In this document: positions 7,965-15,703 of the stretch, piece by piece
Position numbering within the stretch: position 1 is the stretch's first letter
How the letters are laid out: every line of letters starts with the position of its first letter
Assembly: GCA_007134665.1 (NCBI GenBank)
Contig: SLKH01000211.1
Coordinates: 1-15,703 of the forward strand
Length of the DNA stretch: 15,703 nt
Origin: Balneolaceae bacterium
GTDB lineage: Bacteria; Bacteroidota; Rhodothermia; Balneolales; Balneolaceae
Direction of reading: 5' to 3'
The notes under the pieces: generated by a model
What the model was told of the DNA's origin: nothing
What the model saw: the letters and a program-made list of their open reading frames with translations, nothing else
Databases searched by the model: none
Translations under genes and position numbers: made by a program

Positions 7965-8918
7965 TTACACCTCATACCCTGAAAAGGTGTGTCTTAGCAT
8001 TTGTATACTTTTTTCAACTGCAGTTGCCGATTCTTCATGTCCTTCAAATTCTATGGATATATATCCCTGGTAACCGGCATCATGCAGAATATTTGCAATT
8101 CGGGTGTAATCCAGGTCAAGAGTATAAAACCGTCCGCCGCCATAATAAGTTTTTGCCTGAACGAAAACGGTATATGGTGCAAGCATTTCCATCTGTTCAT
8201 ATTTTCGTTCCAGGAAATTACCGGTATCGAGCAGTACCCCGATCCAGGGAGAGTCAAATTCATTAAGAATACGCAGTACACCTTCTGCAGTTCGCGTCAT
8301 TCCCCAGTGGTTTTCAAGACCGAGTACTACTCCATATTCTTCGGCAACCGGCAGGCATTCTCCGATTGCATCAATACACCATTGGTATGCATCATCTTCC
8401 GTATATCCTTCAATGGGTGGTTCAATCCCATCGTTTTCCATTAAAACTGCAAAAGATGCAGATGTATTCCACCTTCCTGCACTGATCCGGATACATGATA
8501 TACCCAAATCGTGAGCCAGGCGTATAAATCTTTTCGTATCGTTGATACTCTTTTGACGTTCTTCGGGATCAGGGTTAACAAAATCCTGGTGTGTAGACAG
8601 GCAATTCAGGTCGATACCAAGCTGTAGTGCATAACGCTTTAACGACCTTAAATAAGACGGCTCTTCACTTTCCATTTGCCTGTGAAGAATATCTATTCCG
8701 TTTACTCCAAGTCTTGCTGCCTCATCAATGACATGACGAATTGGTGTCCGTTCCGGGTAAAAATGCCAGTAAGAATATGTAGATATACCCAGTTTGACAT
8801 GAAACGGACTGAGATAAGGAGCATGATCTGAACGTGAAGATTTGGTGAAAGATAATGGTAAGAAAGCTCCTCCTGCAGTTCCGGCACCAAGAGTTTTTAA
8901 AAAAGATTTCCTTTGCAT
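7965..8918 (-). CDS. Sugar phosphate isomerase/epimerase-like TIM-barrel protein with Tat-like leader
   Basis: A 317-residue protein of the xylose-isomerase-like TIM-barrel family (AP endonuclease 2 fold), whose members isomerise or epimerise sugars and related compounds. Likely metal ligands are E202 in LENHW, D231 in LLDTGN and E290 in ISIEFEG. The place where many relatives have histidine (VHLKD) reads VQAK, with Q254. The N-terminus has QRKSFLK (2-8) followed by a short apolar stretch (about 9-24). This resembles a Tat signal but with RK in place of RR, and no lipobox cysteine follows. Export is thus possible but unproven. It is 32 bases upstream of the aldo/keto reductase and 99 bases downstream of the aldehyde dehydrogenase. 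Substrate is unknown; related genes often sit with sugar or inositol catabolism. Confidence 0.85.
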   Translation of the reverse strand: MQRKSFLKTLGAGTAGGAFLPLSFTKSSRSDHAPYLSPFHVKLGISTYSYWHFYPERTPIRHVIDEAARLGVNGIDILHRQMESEEPSYLRSLKRYALQLGIDLNCLSTHQDFVNPDPEERQKSINDTKRFIRLAHDLGISCIRISAGRWNTSASFAVLMENDGIEPPIEGYTEDDAYQWCIDAIGECLPVAEEYGVVLGLENHWGMTRTAEGVLRILNEFDSPWIGVLLDTGNFLERKYEQMEMLAPYTVFVQAKTYYGGGRFYTLDLDYTRIANILHDAGYQGYISIEFEGHEESATAVEKSIQMLRHTFSGYEV

Positions 8919-8990
8919 GTCAGATTAATTTTGGAAAAAGTTATACTGGTTTAAATGCCATCTGATAGTAATAGAATACGGATGTCAATG

Positions 8991-8998
8991 CAAATGTA
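8991..8998 (-). promoter_or_regulatory. Candidate -7 box for the TIM-barrel/aldo-keto reductase genes
   Basis: On the minus strand this reads TACATTTG, an exact TAnnTTTG match, 72 bases before the TIM-barrel start and 20 bases after the aldehyde dehydrogenase stop. No TTG was found at the right upstream spacing. If real, it would let the two downstream genes be transcribed apart from the dehydrogenase. Confidence 0.25.
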
Positions 8999-9017
8999 TA
9001 ATTTAAAAATAAGGCCG

Positions 9018-10376
9018 TCAGTTACATATATATACGGTTTTGATATTGACGAATTCAAGTATTCCTTCGCGTGACAATTCCCTGCCATAACCGGATTTTC
9101 GGGTACCTCCGAATGGCAGCCTCGGGTCTGATTTTACAAGATCATTGATAAAGTAAGCCCCGTCAGCTACACTGTCTGTAAATTGAAGAGCTCTGTCTGT
9201 ATTACGGGTAAAGATCGAAACACCCAAACCGTATTGCGATTTTGAAGCCAATTCAAATGCATGATCCAGGCTTTCTGCTTTGGTGAATGCAGCAAGCGGC
9301 CCGAAGGTTTCTTCGTCGAAAGCTGGCATTCCGGGTTCAACTCCGGCCAATACTGTCGGTTCGATAAAAGCGCCATCTCGCTTATTGCCAATTACCAGTT
9401 TTGCGCCTTTATCCAAAGATTTCCGGATCTGCTGTTCAAGTGTCTCAGCAAGGTCTATCCGGGCTAACGGACCGATTTGAGTTTTTTCATCCAGCGGGTT
9501 ACCGTACCGGATTTTTTTCACCTCACTGACAAAGCGCTCCAGGTACTCCTCATAAACCTGTTCTTCCAAGATAAAGCGTTTTGCCGCGATGCAGCTTTGT
9601 CCGCTGTTCATCATTCTTGCTTTTACACCGGTTTTAACTGCACGATCCAGATCAGCATCTGATGCGACGATGAAGGCATTGCTTCCACCGAGTTCAAGGA
9701 CACTTTTTTTGATCTGTTTGCCTGCACTCATTGCAACTGAACTGCCGGCTCGTTCACTTCCGGTTACTGTCACAGCTTTAATTATGTCGTCGGCGATAAC
9801 TGATTCAACCTGTTCGTGTGTTATCCTGAGACTCCGGAAAAGGCCTTCCGGGAAACCAGCTTCCAGGAAAAGATTTTCAATAGCTTCTGCACATCCTAAT
9901 ACATTGGTTGCATGTTTCAGCAGGGCGGCATTACCTGCCATTAAAGTTGGAACTGCAAAACGGAATACCTGCCAGAATGGAAAATTCCAGGGCATAATAG
10001 CGAGTATCGTTCCGAGCGGTTCATAGCTTATAAAACTTTCGTCAGCATCAGTTTCAATCAGCTCGTCTGCAAGAAACTCTTCACTGTTTTCTGCATAAAA
10101 CTCACAAACCCATACACATTTTCCGATTTCAGCTTTCGCTTCTGAAATCGGTTTCCCCATTTCCAGGCTGATTATTTCAGCATAACGATCAGAGTTATTT
10201 GTCAGCAACTCCGCTGCTTTTAACATCAGCTCACTTCGGTAACTGATGGTTTCGTTTTTCCAAATTTTAAAAATTTTTTCAGATGTTTTAAGAATATTTA
10301 ACAGATCCATATCGCTATGTGGATCATAAATATTGATAACTTTATTATTAAATGGATTTATGCTCTTGAATTGCAT
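9018..10376 (-). CDS. NAD(P)-dependent aldehyde dehydrogenase, succinate-semialdehyde type (Sad/YneI-like)
   Basis: A 452-residue aldehyde dehydrogenase, oxidising an aldehyde to the acid in the cytosol. The catalytic set is intact: N131 in MPWNFPFW, E228 in LELGGSN and the nucleophile C262 in NSGQSCIAAKR, with the cofactor-loop glycine in VTGSERAG (204-211). The short length, the NSGQSCIAAKRF signature and the near absence of an N-terminal arm point to the YneI/Sad branch of succinate-semialdehyde dehydrogenases rather than the longer GabD. This is a judgement from motifs, so related small aldehydes remain possible. The C-terminal PFGGTRKSGYGRELS is standard. It is the first gene of a three-gene minus-strand run, with nfo divergent 155 bases upstream. 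If it acts on succinate semialdehyde, it would feed succinate into the same part of the TCA cycle as KorAB, but that link is inferred. Confidence 0.88.
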   Translation of the reverse strand: MQFKSINPFNNKVINIYDPHSDMDLLNILKTSEKIFKIWKNETISYRSELMLKAAELLTNNSDRYAEIISLEMGKPISEAKAEIGKCVWVCEFYAENSEEFLADELIETDADESFISYEPLGTILAIMPWNFPFWQVFRFAVPTLMAGNAALLKHATNVLGCAEAIENLFLEAGFPEGLFRSLRITHEQVESVIADDIIKAVTVTGSERAGSSVAMSAGKQIKKSVLELGGSNAFIVASDADLDRAVKTGVKARMMNSGQSCIAAKRFILEEQVYEEYLERFVSEVKKIRYGNPLDEKTQIGPLARIDLAETLEQQIRKSLDKGAKLVIGNKRDGAFIEPTVLAGVEPGMPAFDEETFGPLAAFTKAESLDHAFELASKSQYGLGVSIFTRNTDRALQFTDSVADGAYFINDLVKSDPRLPFGGTRKSGYGRELSREGILEFVNIKTVYICN

Positions 10377-10481
10377 GAGATTAGTTTTTTATGTATTCAT
10401 TGCCTTCTTAGATTGAAGTAACAACAATCGTTGAAATCCCGTTTGGCATGAAGGGGAACATATTAATAGCAATTTGCAATA

Positions 10482-10509
10482 TTGAGATCAATAATCGTTT
10501 TTATTTTTG
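10482..10509 (+). promoter_or_regulatory. Candidate nfo operon promoter (TTG-N17-TATTTTTG)
   Basis: TTG at 10482-10484 and TATTTTTG at 10502-10509 are 17 bases apart, matching the Flavobacterium-type promoter pattern TTG-N17-23-TAnnTTTG. The -7 box ends 22 bases before the nfo ATG, which implies a short leader. It is the best promoter match in the window and supports the assignment to the Bacteroidota group. Confidence 0.5.
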
Positions 10510-10531
10510 AATTTAAAGCTTAATAATTTTT

Positions 10532-11377
10532 ATGAAGTATATTGGAGCTCACGTAAGTGCGGCAGGCGGAGTAGAAAATGCACCTGTTAATGCACATGGT
10601 ATAGGTGCTAATGGTTTTGCATTTTTCACTAAGAATCAACGGCAGTGGAGTGCAAAGCCTTTGACGGATGAAAACATAGAGAATTTTAAGAAGAATTGTG
10701 ATCAATACGGGATATCCATGGATGCTGTTATTCCACATGACAGTTATTTAATTAACATTGGCCATCCGGAAAAAGATAAATTACAAAAATCGAGAAATGC
10801 CTTTCTGGATGAATTCCGGCGATGTGAACAGCTTGGTGTAAAGATGATCAATTTTCATCCTGGTAGTCATTTGAATAAGATAAAAGAAGCCGAGTGCCTG
10901 AAACGGAATGCGGAATCGATCAATTGGATACTTAACCAAACGGAAGGAGTAACGGCTGTCATTGAAAATACAGCCGGCCAGGGTACAAATCTCGGTTACA
11001 GATTTGAACATATCGCTGAGATTATTGACTTGGTGGATGATAAAGAGAGGGTAGGGGTATGTATCGATACGGCTCATGCTTTTGCGGGCGGTTATGATAT
11101 ATCCACGAAAGAGGGATTCCGGCAAACATTCGATGAGTTTGATTCCATTATAGGATTTGGGTATCTGAAGGCAATGCATTTGAATGATTCCAGGAAAGAA
11201 CTTGGAAGCAGGGTTGACAGACACGAAACGTTAGGTAATGGCCTGATCGGGTGGACGCCATTTGAGCAAATCATGAAAGATTCACGTTTCGACAAAATTC
11301 CACTGATTCTTGAAACACCTGATCCTGATGGCTGGCCTGAAGAGATTAATAAATTGAATTCCTTAAGTGATAAATAA
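10532..11377 (+). CDS. nfo: Endonuclease IV (AP endonuclease, base excision repair)
   Basis: Zinc-dependent enzyme that cuts the DNA backbone 5' to abasic sites and removes blocking 3' groups in base excision repair. At 281 residues it is full length. All nine trinuclear zinc ligands known from E. coli Nfo appear at the same numbers: H69, H109, E145, D179, H182, H216, D229, H231 and E261. Surrounding motifs are also typical: GAHVSAAGG (5-13), ENTAGQG (145-151), CIDTAHAFAGGYD (177-189) and HLNDSRKELGSRVDRHE (216-232). The start ATG at 10532 opens directly into the first beta strand. It is the first gene of a plus-strand unit, with the peptidase gene five bases after its stop. Confidence 0.97.
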   Translation: MKYIGAHVSAAGGVENAPVNAHGIGANGFAFFTKNQRQWSAKPLTDENIENFKKNCDQYGISMDAVIPHDSYLINIGHPEKDKLQKSRNAFLDEFRRCEQLGVKMINFHPGSHLNKIKEAECLKRNAESINWILNQTEGVTAVIENTAGQGTNLGYRFEHIAEIIDLVDDKERVGVCIDTAHAFAGGYDISTKEGFRQTFDEFDSIIGFGYLKAMHLNDSRKELGSRVDRHETLGNGLIGWTPFEQIMKDSRFDKIPLILETPDPDGWPEEINKLNSLSDK

Positions 11378-11382
11378 AAGCT

Positions 11383-12327
11383 ATGCTTACATTCACTATC
11401 ATCATGATTTCATTTGTATTGCCACTGTATATCATCTATTGGCAATGCAATGGAAAAACAGTGAATAAAAGCCAGCTGATATTAAAAACTGCCGCATCTG
11501 CACTGGTTATTTATACACTTATCATTTTTAATAACTGGGCATTTACAAGTGTATTTCTAAGATATTTATATATCCTGCTATACATCTTTTTTGCAGGGTA
11601 TTCCTGGTGGCTGGCATGGGAACAACCATGGAGAAGCCCGCTTGAGATACGGCAATGGGCTCCTGTTATGGGTTCCATAATCTTACTGGTTATTTGCAGC
11701 TTTATACTGGCAGATATTGCAGGTGTCGATGAAATTCCACCCGATCCGGTTGAAATTGAATTTCCATTTAAACGTGGCACGTTTTATATGGCCCAGGCAG
11801 GTAACAGCCCGGCAATGAATGGTCATATGTCTGTAATGGATGAACCAGATTATCGTGGACAAACCTGGGCAATAGATATTCTTAAACTTAATTTTTTTGG
11901 CTTTCGGGCAAGAGGAATTTATCCCGGATCACCGGTAGATTATTATATCTTCGGTACCCCAGTATATGCTCCTTGTAACGGGGGAGTAGTATCAACAGAA
12001 AATTCATTGCCGGATTTGAACCCGCCGGAAAGAGATCGGGAAAATCTGGCTGGCAATTATGTAAAACTTGAGTGTGAGGAAGGTTTTATTGTACTCATGG
12101 CTCATTTCCAGCAGGGGAGTATTACTGTTGCAGAGGGTGATGTCATCACGGCAGGCTCCCGAATCGGATCTGTTGGTAACAGCGGAAATACAACCGAGCC
12201 CCATCTTCATATTCATGCACAGGCCCATATCGGCAGATCAACTCTACTTGACTCCGACCCTTTACCGATCCTTTTCAGAGATTATGGCTGGTTAAAACGG
12301 AATGATATTGTAACAGTCAGCCGTTGA
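11383..12327 (+). CDS. Membrane-anchored M23 family metallopeptidase
   Basis: A 314-residue protein with four N-terminal hydrophobic segments (about 2-20, 32-49, 55-79 and 94-113) followed by a C-terminal M23 (LytM/lysostaphin-type) peptidase domain, probably facing the periplasm. Most such enzymes cut peptide bridges in peptidoglycan. The domain shows D165 in AIDILKLN, H241 in LMAHFQQGS and the HxH pair H274/H276 in EPHLHIH, plus the conserved GNSGNT (265-270). The usual HxxxD first zinc ligand is absent: T161 stands four before D165. The likely substitute is H148 in MNGHMS, 17 residues upstream, as in a subset of M23 proteins with an NxH...QxxAxDI pattern. The gene starts five bases after nfo and ends nine bases before the MgtC-like gene, indicating co-transcription. 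Substrate and true catalytic activity are not proven. Confidence 0.85.
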   Translation: MLTFTIIMISFVLPLYIIYWQCNGKTVNKSQLILKTAASALVIYTLIIFNNWAFTSVFLRYLYILLYIFFAGYSWWLAWEQPWRSPLEIRQWAPVMGSIILLVICSFILADIAGVDEIPPDPVEIEFPFKRGTFYMAQAGNSPAMNGHMSVMDEPDYRGQTWAIDILKLNFFGFRARGIYPGSPVDYYIFGTPVYAPCNGGVVSTENSLPDLNPPERDRENLAGNYVKLECEEGFIVLMAHFQQGSITVAEGDVITAGSRIGSVGNSGNTTEPHLHIHAQAHIGRSTLLDSDPLPILFRDYGWLKRNDIVTVSR

Positions 12328-12336
12328 TAAAATTGA

Positions 12337-13593
12337 ATGGATATTGAAATTGAAATTATCGTCCACCTGTTAACGTCCCTGGCAATCGGCTTATTGATAG
12401 GTATTGAAAGGGGATGGAGTGGGAAAAAGGAAGAGGAAGGGGACCGGGTTGCAGGGATTCGTACCTTCAGCCTTATTGGACTGCTTGGGGGGATCTCAGC
12501 AATAATTTCCGGAATTGTGGGAATGTGGATTCTTGGGATTGCATTTGCCGCTGTCGCTGCGATGGCAGTTGCTTCTTATATCATTGATGTCAGGCGTCAC
12601 CAGGATATCGGGACAACCACGGCCTACACAAAAATTTTGACCTTTTCGCTTGGGGCATGGGCTGCATTCGGCTATCACCTGTTGGCATTGGGGGCAACAA
12701 CGTTGGTTGTAGCACTGTTAGGATTAAAACCGGTACTCCACAAGTGGGTTAAAGGGATTGAAACCAAAGAAATCTATGCCGGAATTAAACTGCTGATCAT
12801 CAGTGTGGTGTTACTGCCACTACTTCCAAATCAAGGTTATGGGCCATGGGAGGCGATTAATCCCAGGTGGATCTGGTGGATGGTTGTACTGATTAGCGGA
12901 ATTTCATTTGTAGGATATTTTGCGATCAAATATGTCGGAAACCGATTGGGAACCCTCGTTACTTCAATTACAGGCGGACTCGCATCTTCCACGGCAGTTA
13001 CGTTGAGTATGGCAAACTTTGCACGTAACCAGGATACCAAGTCCCTGTTTATGGCCGGCGTAATGATCGCATCATCAATCATGTTTATTCGTATTATGGT
13101 GGAAGTCTCTATTGTTAACCCATTACTGATTCCAGCGTTGTGGATTCCGGTTGCCGTTATGTTTCTTGCAGTACTTAGCGGGGGGCTTTGGCTGCTAAGT
13201 AAAAAATCTAATGATGATCACGATCCACATATAGAAATTGAAAACCCGTTGAAGCTGATGACAGCTTTTAAATTCGGATTCTTTCTTGCAGTGATTCTCT
13301 TTTTGAGTATTGCAATGAAAGAGTGGTTCGGTGATGAAGGAATATATCTTATCTCCATAATCTCCGGGTTGATGGATGTGGATGCAATCACACTATCTCT
13401 CTCACGGCTTGCCATTGATGATATTGACGATGATGTGGCTGTGTTGGGGATCATCCTTGCCTCTGTGACCAATACTATGACAAAGGGTTTTATTTTTGCA
13501 TTTATTGCGGGATTTAAAAAGAGCCTTCAGCTTCTTGGGTTGATGATATTTTCAGCAATATTAGGAATCGGGACTGCCCTGATTGTGATTTAA
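12337..13593 (+). CDS. MgtC/SapB family membrane protein with DUF4010 domain
   Basis: A 418-residue, very hydrophobic inner-membrane protein with roughly ten or more predicted membrane spans. The N-terminal third is an MgtC/SapB-type domain: LAIGLLIGIERGW (15-27) and RVAGIRTFSLIGLLGG (37-52) match the LIGLERE and GLRT features of the family. The remainder is DUF4010, including SITGGLASSTAVTLSMANFA and, near the C-terminus, the SGLMDVDAITLSLS stretch. Despite the MgtC name, no transport activity is established for this family form; roles in membrane potential or acid/Mg2+ stress are known only for the small virulence MgtC. It is the last gene of the nfo unit, nine bases after the peptidase stop. 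It converges on valS, with only 44 bases between and no strong terminator. Confidence 0.88.
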   Translation: MDIEIEIIVHLLTSLAIGLLIGIERGWSGKKEEEGDRVAGIRTFSLIGLLGGISAIISGIVGMWILGIAFAAVAAMAVASYIIDVRRHQDIGTTTAYTKILTFSLGAWAAFGYHLLALGATTLVVALLGLKPVLHKWVKGIETKEIYAGIKLLIISVVLLPLLPNQGYGPWEAINPRWIWWMVVLISGISFVGYFAIKYVGNRLGTLVTSITGGLASSTAVTLSMANFARNQDTKSLFMAGVMIASSIMFIRIMVEVSIVNPLLIPALWIPVAVMFLAVLSGGLWLLSKKSNDDHDPHIEIENPLKLMTAFKFGFFLAVILFLSIAMKEWFGDEGIYLISIISGLMDVDAITLSLSRLAIDDIDDDVAVLGIILASVTNTMTKGFIFAFIAGFKKSLQLLGLMIFSAILGIGTALIVI

Positions 13594-13637
13594 CTTTAAC
13601 CCAAAATTCAGAAGCTTAACGGATCCTGAAGAGCAAT

Positions 13638-15703
13638 CTACGATTCTTCAAACTCTTCAAGCTGAGCTTTTAGCTTATCGAGTTTAATATCGGCATCCTG
13701 TTTTTTCTTATGCTCTTTATTAACTACTGCATCAGGTGCATTTTCGACGAATTGACGATTGGAAAGTTTTTTTTCAACTGATTTTAAAAATCCAATTGTA
13801 TTATCAATCTCTTTCTGTATTCTCTCTTTTTCTTTCTCGATATCAATCAGTCCTTCAAGCGGAATATATATTTCTGAACCGTCTATAACGGCTGATGCTG
13901 ACGCAGGTGGTTTTTGAATTTCTATGTCAGTTACGATCGAATTGACCGATAATAATTTCCGGAATATCCAACCCGCATCCGATAGAGGAGCAGTCAGGCC
14001 AGAAGATTTTGGTTTGATAAAAAGGTTCAATGAAGCTTTTGGTGAGAGCCCCATTTCCGCCTGAATATTTCTGATCGAAGAGATCATTTTTTGAACTGTA
14101 GTAAAAAGTTCCAGGGCTTCCCGGTCGGTTTGCCCCTCATCAGCTACGGGCCAGTCGGAAATAATAATCGCTTCGTTTGGCGTTCTGTTACGGATATACT
14201 GCCAGATCTCTTCACTAATAAACGGCATAAACGGGTGAAGTAATTTTAACAGTTGCTCAAAGAAACCCAGTGCAAGTTCCAGCTTTTCTTTAGGTATCGC
14301 AGCACCCGGTTCATCAGCTTTAATAACTTCGATGTACCAATCGCAAAAATCATCCCAAATCAGGGAATAAATTTTTTGTAGCGCATCGTTGAGCCGGTAC
14401 CGTTCGAAATCCTGGTTCATGAGACGAATGGTTTGCTGAAGCCGGGTCATCATCCATTTATCAGCAAGATTCGATTTATCAATATGGAGAGTTGGTGTGT
14501 AGTTCCCGGATTCCTGCATATTCATCGCAAGAAACCGGAAGGCATTCCATATTTTATTGGAAAAGTTTCGCCCCTGTTCACAAAGAGCTTCATCAAATAA
14601 AAGGTCGTTTCCGGCAGGCGAGGAAAAGAGCATTCCGACCCGGGTTCCGTCAGCTCCATACTGTTTGATCAGTTTGAGTGGGTCCGGAGAATTACCAAGA
14701 GATTTCGACATTTTTCGTCGTTTTTTATCCCGTACAATGCCGTGATAATAGACATTACTGAAAGGCTTTTCTCCCCGGAATACATATCCGGCCATTATCA
14801 TACGAGCTACCCAAAAGAACATGATCTCGGGTGCCGTTACAAGATCCTGAGTAGGGTAATAGTATTTAATCTCTTTGTTATCAGGATCTTTAAACCCATC
14901 AAAAACAGTAATCGGCCAGAGCCAGGATGAAAACCATGTATCAAGAACATCTTCATCCTGCCTGAGGTCATCAGTACTAAGTCCGGGATTATCTGATTTT
15001 ATTCGTGCTTTCTCCAGCGCTTCGGCAGGATTTTTTGCAATCACATAATCGTCATCCCCGGATCCGAAATACCATGCTGGAATTCGCTGTCCCCACCATA
15101 ATTGGCGTGAGATGCACCAGTCACGGATATTTTCCATCCAGTGCCTGTATGTATTTTTGAATTTGGAAGGGTGAAATCTGATCTCATCATTCAATACACT
15201 GTCAAGTGCCGGTTTCGCAAGTTCATCCATTCTGCAAAACCATTGCAGCGAGAGGCGCGGTTCAATCACGGCATCGGTTCTTTCCGAATATCCGATCTTG
15301 TTCGAAATATCTTCAACCTTCACTAAAAGATTCTGATCTTCCAGGTCTTTTATAATCAGTTTTCTTGCACTGAACCGGCCTTCTCCGATATAAAAACGGC
15401 CCTCTTTGTTAACGGTGCCGTCTTCATTAAACATGTTAATGACATCCAGCCCATGCCGTTGTCCGATCTCATAGTCATTGACATCATGTGCCGGTGTAAT
15501 TTTCAGACATCCTGATCCATACCCGGGATCCACATAATCATCGGCAATTATCTTTACCTCACGTTCAACAATCGGTATGATTGCAGTTTTGCCAATCAGG
15601 TGCTGATAACGCTCGTCATCCGGATTGACGCAGACCCCCGTATCAGCCAGGATAGTCTCCGGCCGTGTTGTTGCAATTGTTATGAATTCATCAGAATCCC
15701 TGA
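13638..15703 (-). CDS. valS: Valyl-tRNA synthetase, N-terminus cut by window edge
   Basis: Class I synthetase that charges tRNA-Val and edits mischarged threonine. About 687 C-terminal residues are present of an expected 870-880; the HIGH motif and first Rossmann half lie outside. The frame stays open to the right edge. Editing-domain signatures are ATTRPET (15654-15674) and the GYGSGCLKITPAHD stretch just after 15533. The second catalytic half has WWGQRIPAWY, TAPEIMFFWVARM and KMSKSLGN (KMSKS at 14700-14714). An anticodon-binding helical domain follows, then the ValRS-specific C-terminal coiled-coil arm (about the last 70 residues, rich in K and E). The stop is TAG at 13638-13640. A GTG at 15533 is an internal valine, not a start, because ValRS similarity continues upstream in the same frame. 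Confidence 0.97.
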   Translation of the reverse strand, partial: RDSDEFITIATTRPETILADTGVCVNPDDERYQHLIGKTAIIPIVEREVKIIADDYVDPGYGSGCLKITPAHDVNDYEIGQRHGLDVINMFNEDGTVNKEGRFYIGEGRFSARKLIIKDLEDQNLLVKVEDISNKIGYSERTDAVIEPRLSLQWFCRMDELAKPALDSVLNDEIRFHPSKFKNTYRHWMENIRDWCISRQLWWGQRIPAWYFGSGDDDYVIAKNPAEALEKARIKSDNPGLSTDDLRQDEDVLDTWFSSWLWPITVFDGFKDPDNKEIKYYYPTQDLVTAPEIMFFWVARMIMAGYVFRGEKPFSNVYYHGIVRDKKRRKMSKSLGNSPDPLKLIKQYGADGTRVGMLFSSPAGNDLLFDEALCEQGRNFSNKIWNAFRFLAMNMQESGNYTPTLHIDKSNLADKWMMTRLQQTIRLMNQDFERYRLNDALQKIYSLIWDDFCDWYIEVIKADEPGAAIPKEKLELALGFFEQLLKLLHPFMPFISEEIWQYIRNRTPNEAIIISDWPVADEGQTDREALELFTTVQKMISSIRNIQAEMGLSPKASLNLFIKPKSSGLTAPLSDAGWIFRKLLSVNSIVTDIEIQKPPASASAVIDGSEIYIPLEGLIDIEKEKERIQKEIDNTIGFLKSVEKKLSNRQFVENAPDAVVNKEHKKKQDADIKLDKLKAQLEEFEES

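Noticed and set aside
8001..8444. 147-residue plus-strand frame opposite the TIM-barrel gene
   Set aside because: It is an antisense shadow with cysteine- and phenylalanine-rich translation and no recognisable domain.
10781..11224. 147-residue minus-strand frame opposite nfo
   Set aside because: It is antisense to a gene with all nine zinc ligands intact, and its translation shows no family features.
13627..13650. Possible terminator between the MgtC-like gene and valS (TGAAGA...TCTTCA)
   Set aside because: The stem is only six pairs with a long loop, no T-run follows, and it overlaps the end of valS.
15531..15533. GTG start for a 631-residue valS product
   Set aside because: ValRS similarity, including ATTRPET, continues upstream in the same frame to the window edge, so this codon is an internal valine.
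1..15703. CRISPR, mobile element, phage, defence or biosynthetic system
   Set aside because: No direct repeat array, transposase, integrase, terminal inverted repeats or defence or biosynthetic gene set was seen; every long open stretch is explained by a recognisable chromosomal gene family.

Overview
The window looks like an ordinary stretch of chromosome from a Bacteroidota-type bacterium, possibly Balneolota or Rhodothermota. The lineage is inferred from three things: moderately AT-rich DNA, upstream regions that mostly lack a clear Shine-Dalgarno but carry several TAnnTTTG boxes (the Bacteroidota -7 element), and gene types common there, such as a two-subunit KorAB and a Tat-like TIM-barrel protein. 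All genes are intact except the two cut by the window edges. I see no tRNA, rRNA, CRISPR array, insertion sequence, phage gene or long repeat.

Layout. Positions 1-3523 (minus strand) hold a CNNM/DUF21 membrane protein followed by a P2-type cation-transporting ATPase that runs off the left edge. A 407-base gene-free divergent region follows. Positions 3931-6886 (plus) carry korA and korB, the two subunits of a 2-oxoacid (probably 2-oxoglutarate):ferredoxin oxidoreductase. They end at a strong hairpin that also serves the converging genes on the other side. Positions 6934-10376 (minus) encode, in transcription order, a succinate-semialdehyde-type aldehyde dehydrogenase, a sugar phosphate isomerase/epimerase-like TIM barrel with a Tat-like leader, and an aldo/keto reductase. 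Positions 10532-13593 (plus) form a tight three-gene unit: endonuclease IV (nfo), a membrane-anchored M23 metallopeptidase and an MgtC/DUF4010 membrane protein. Positions 13638-15703 (minus) are the C-terminal three quarters or so of valyl-tRNA synthetase.

Functional picture. KorAB links the TCA cycle to ferredoxin. The neighbouring aldehyde dehydrogenase, TIM barrel and aldo/keto reductase look like a small carbohydrate or aldehyde metabolism set whose substrate cannot be read from sequence. The CNNM protein and the P-type ATPase suggest divalent or other cation homeostasis. Nfo repairs abasic sites in DNA, and why it shares a unit with two membrane proteins is not clear.

I did not find a convincing undescribed system. 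The points most worth checking are the altered ion-binding residue in the P-type ATPase, the palindromes in the korA upstream region, the mixed compartments implied by the Tat-like TIM barrel and its cytosolic partners, and the conserved-looking nfo-peptidase-MgtC unit.
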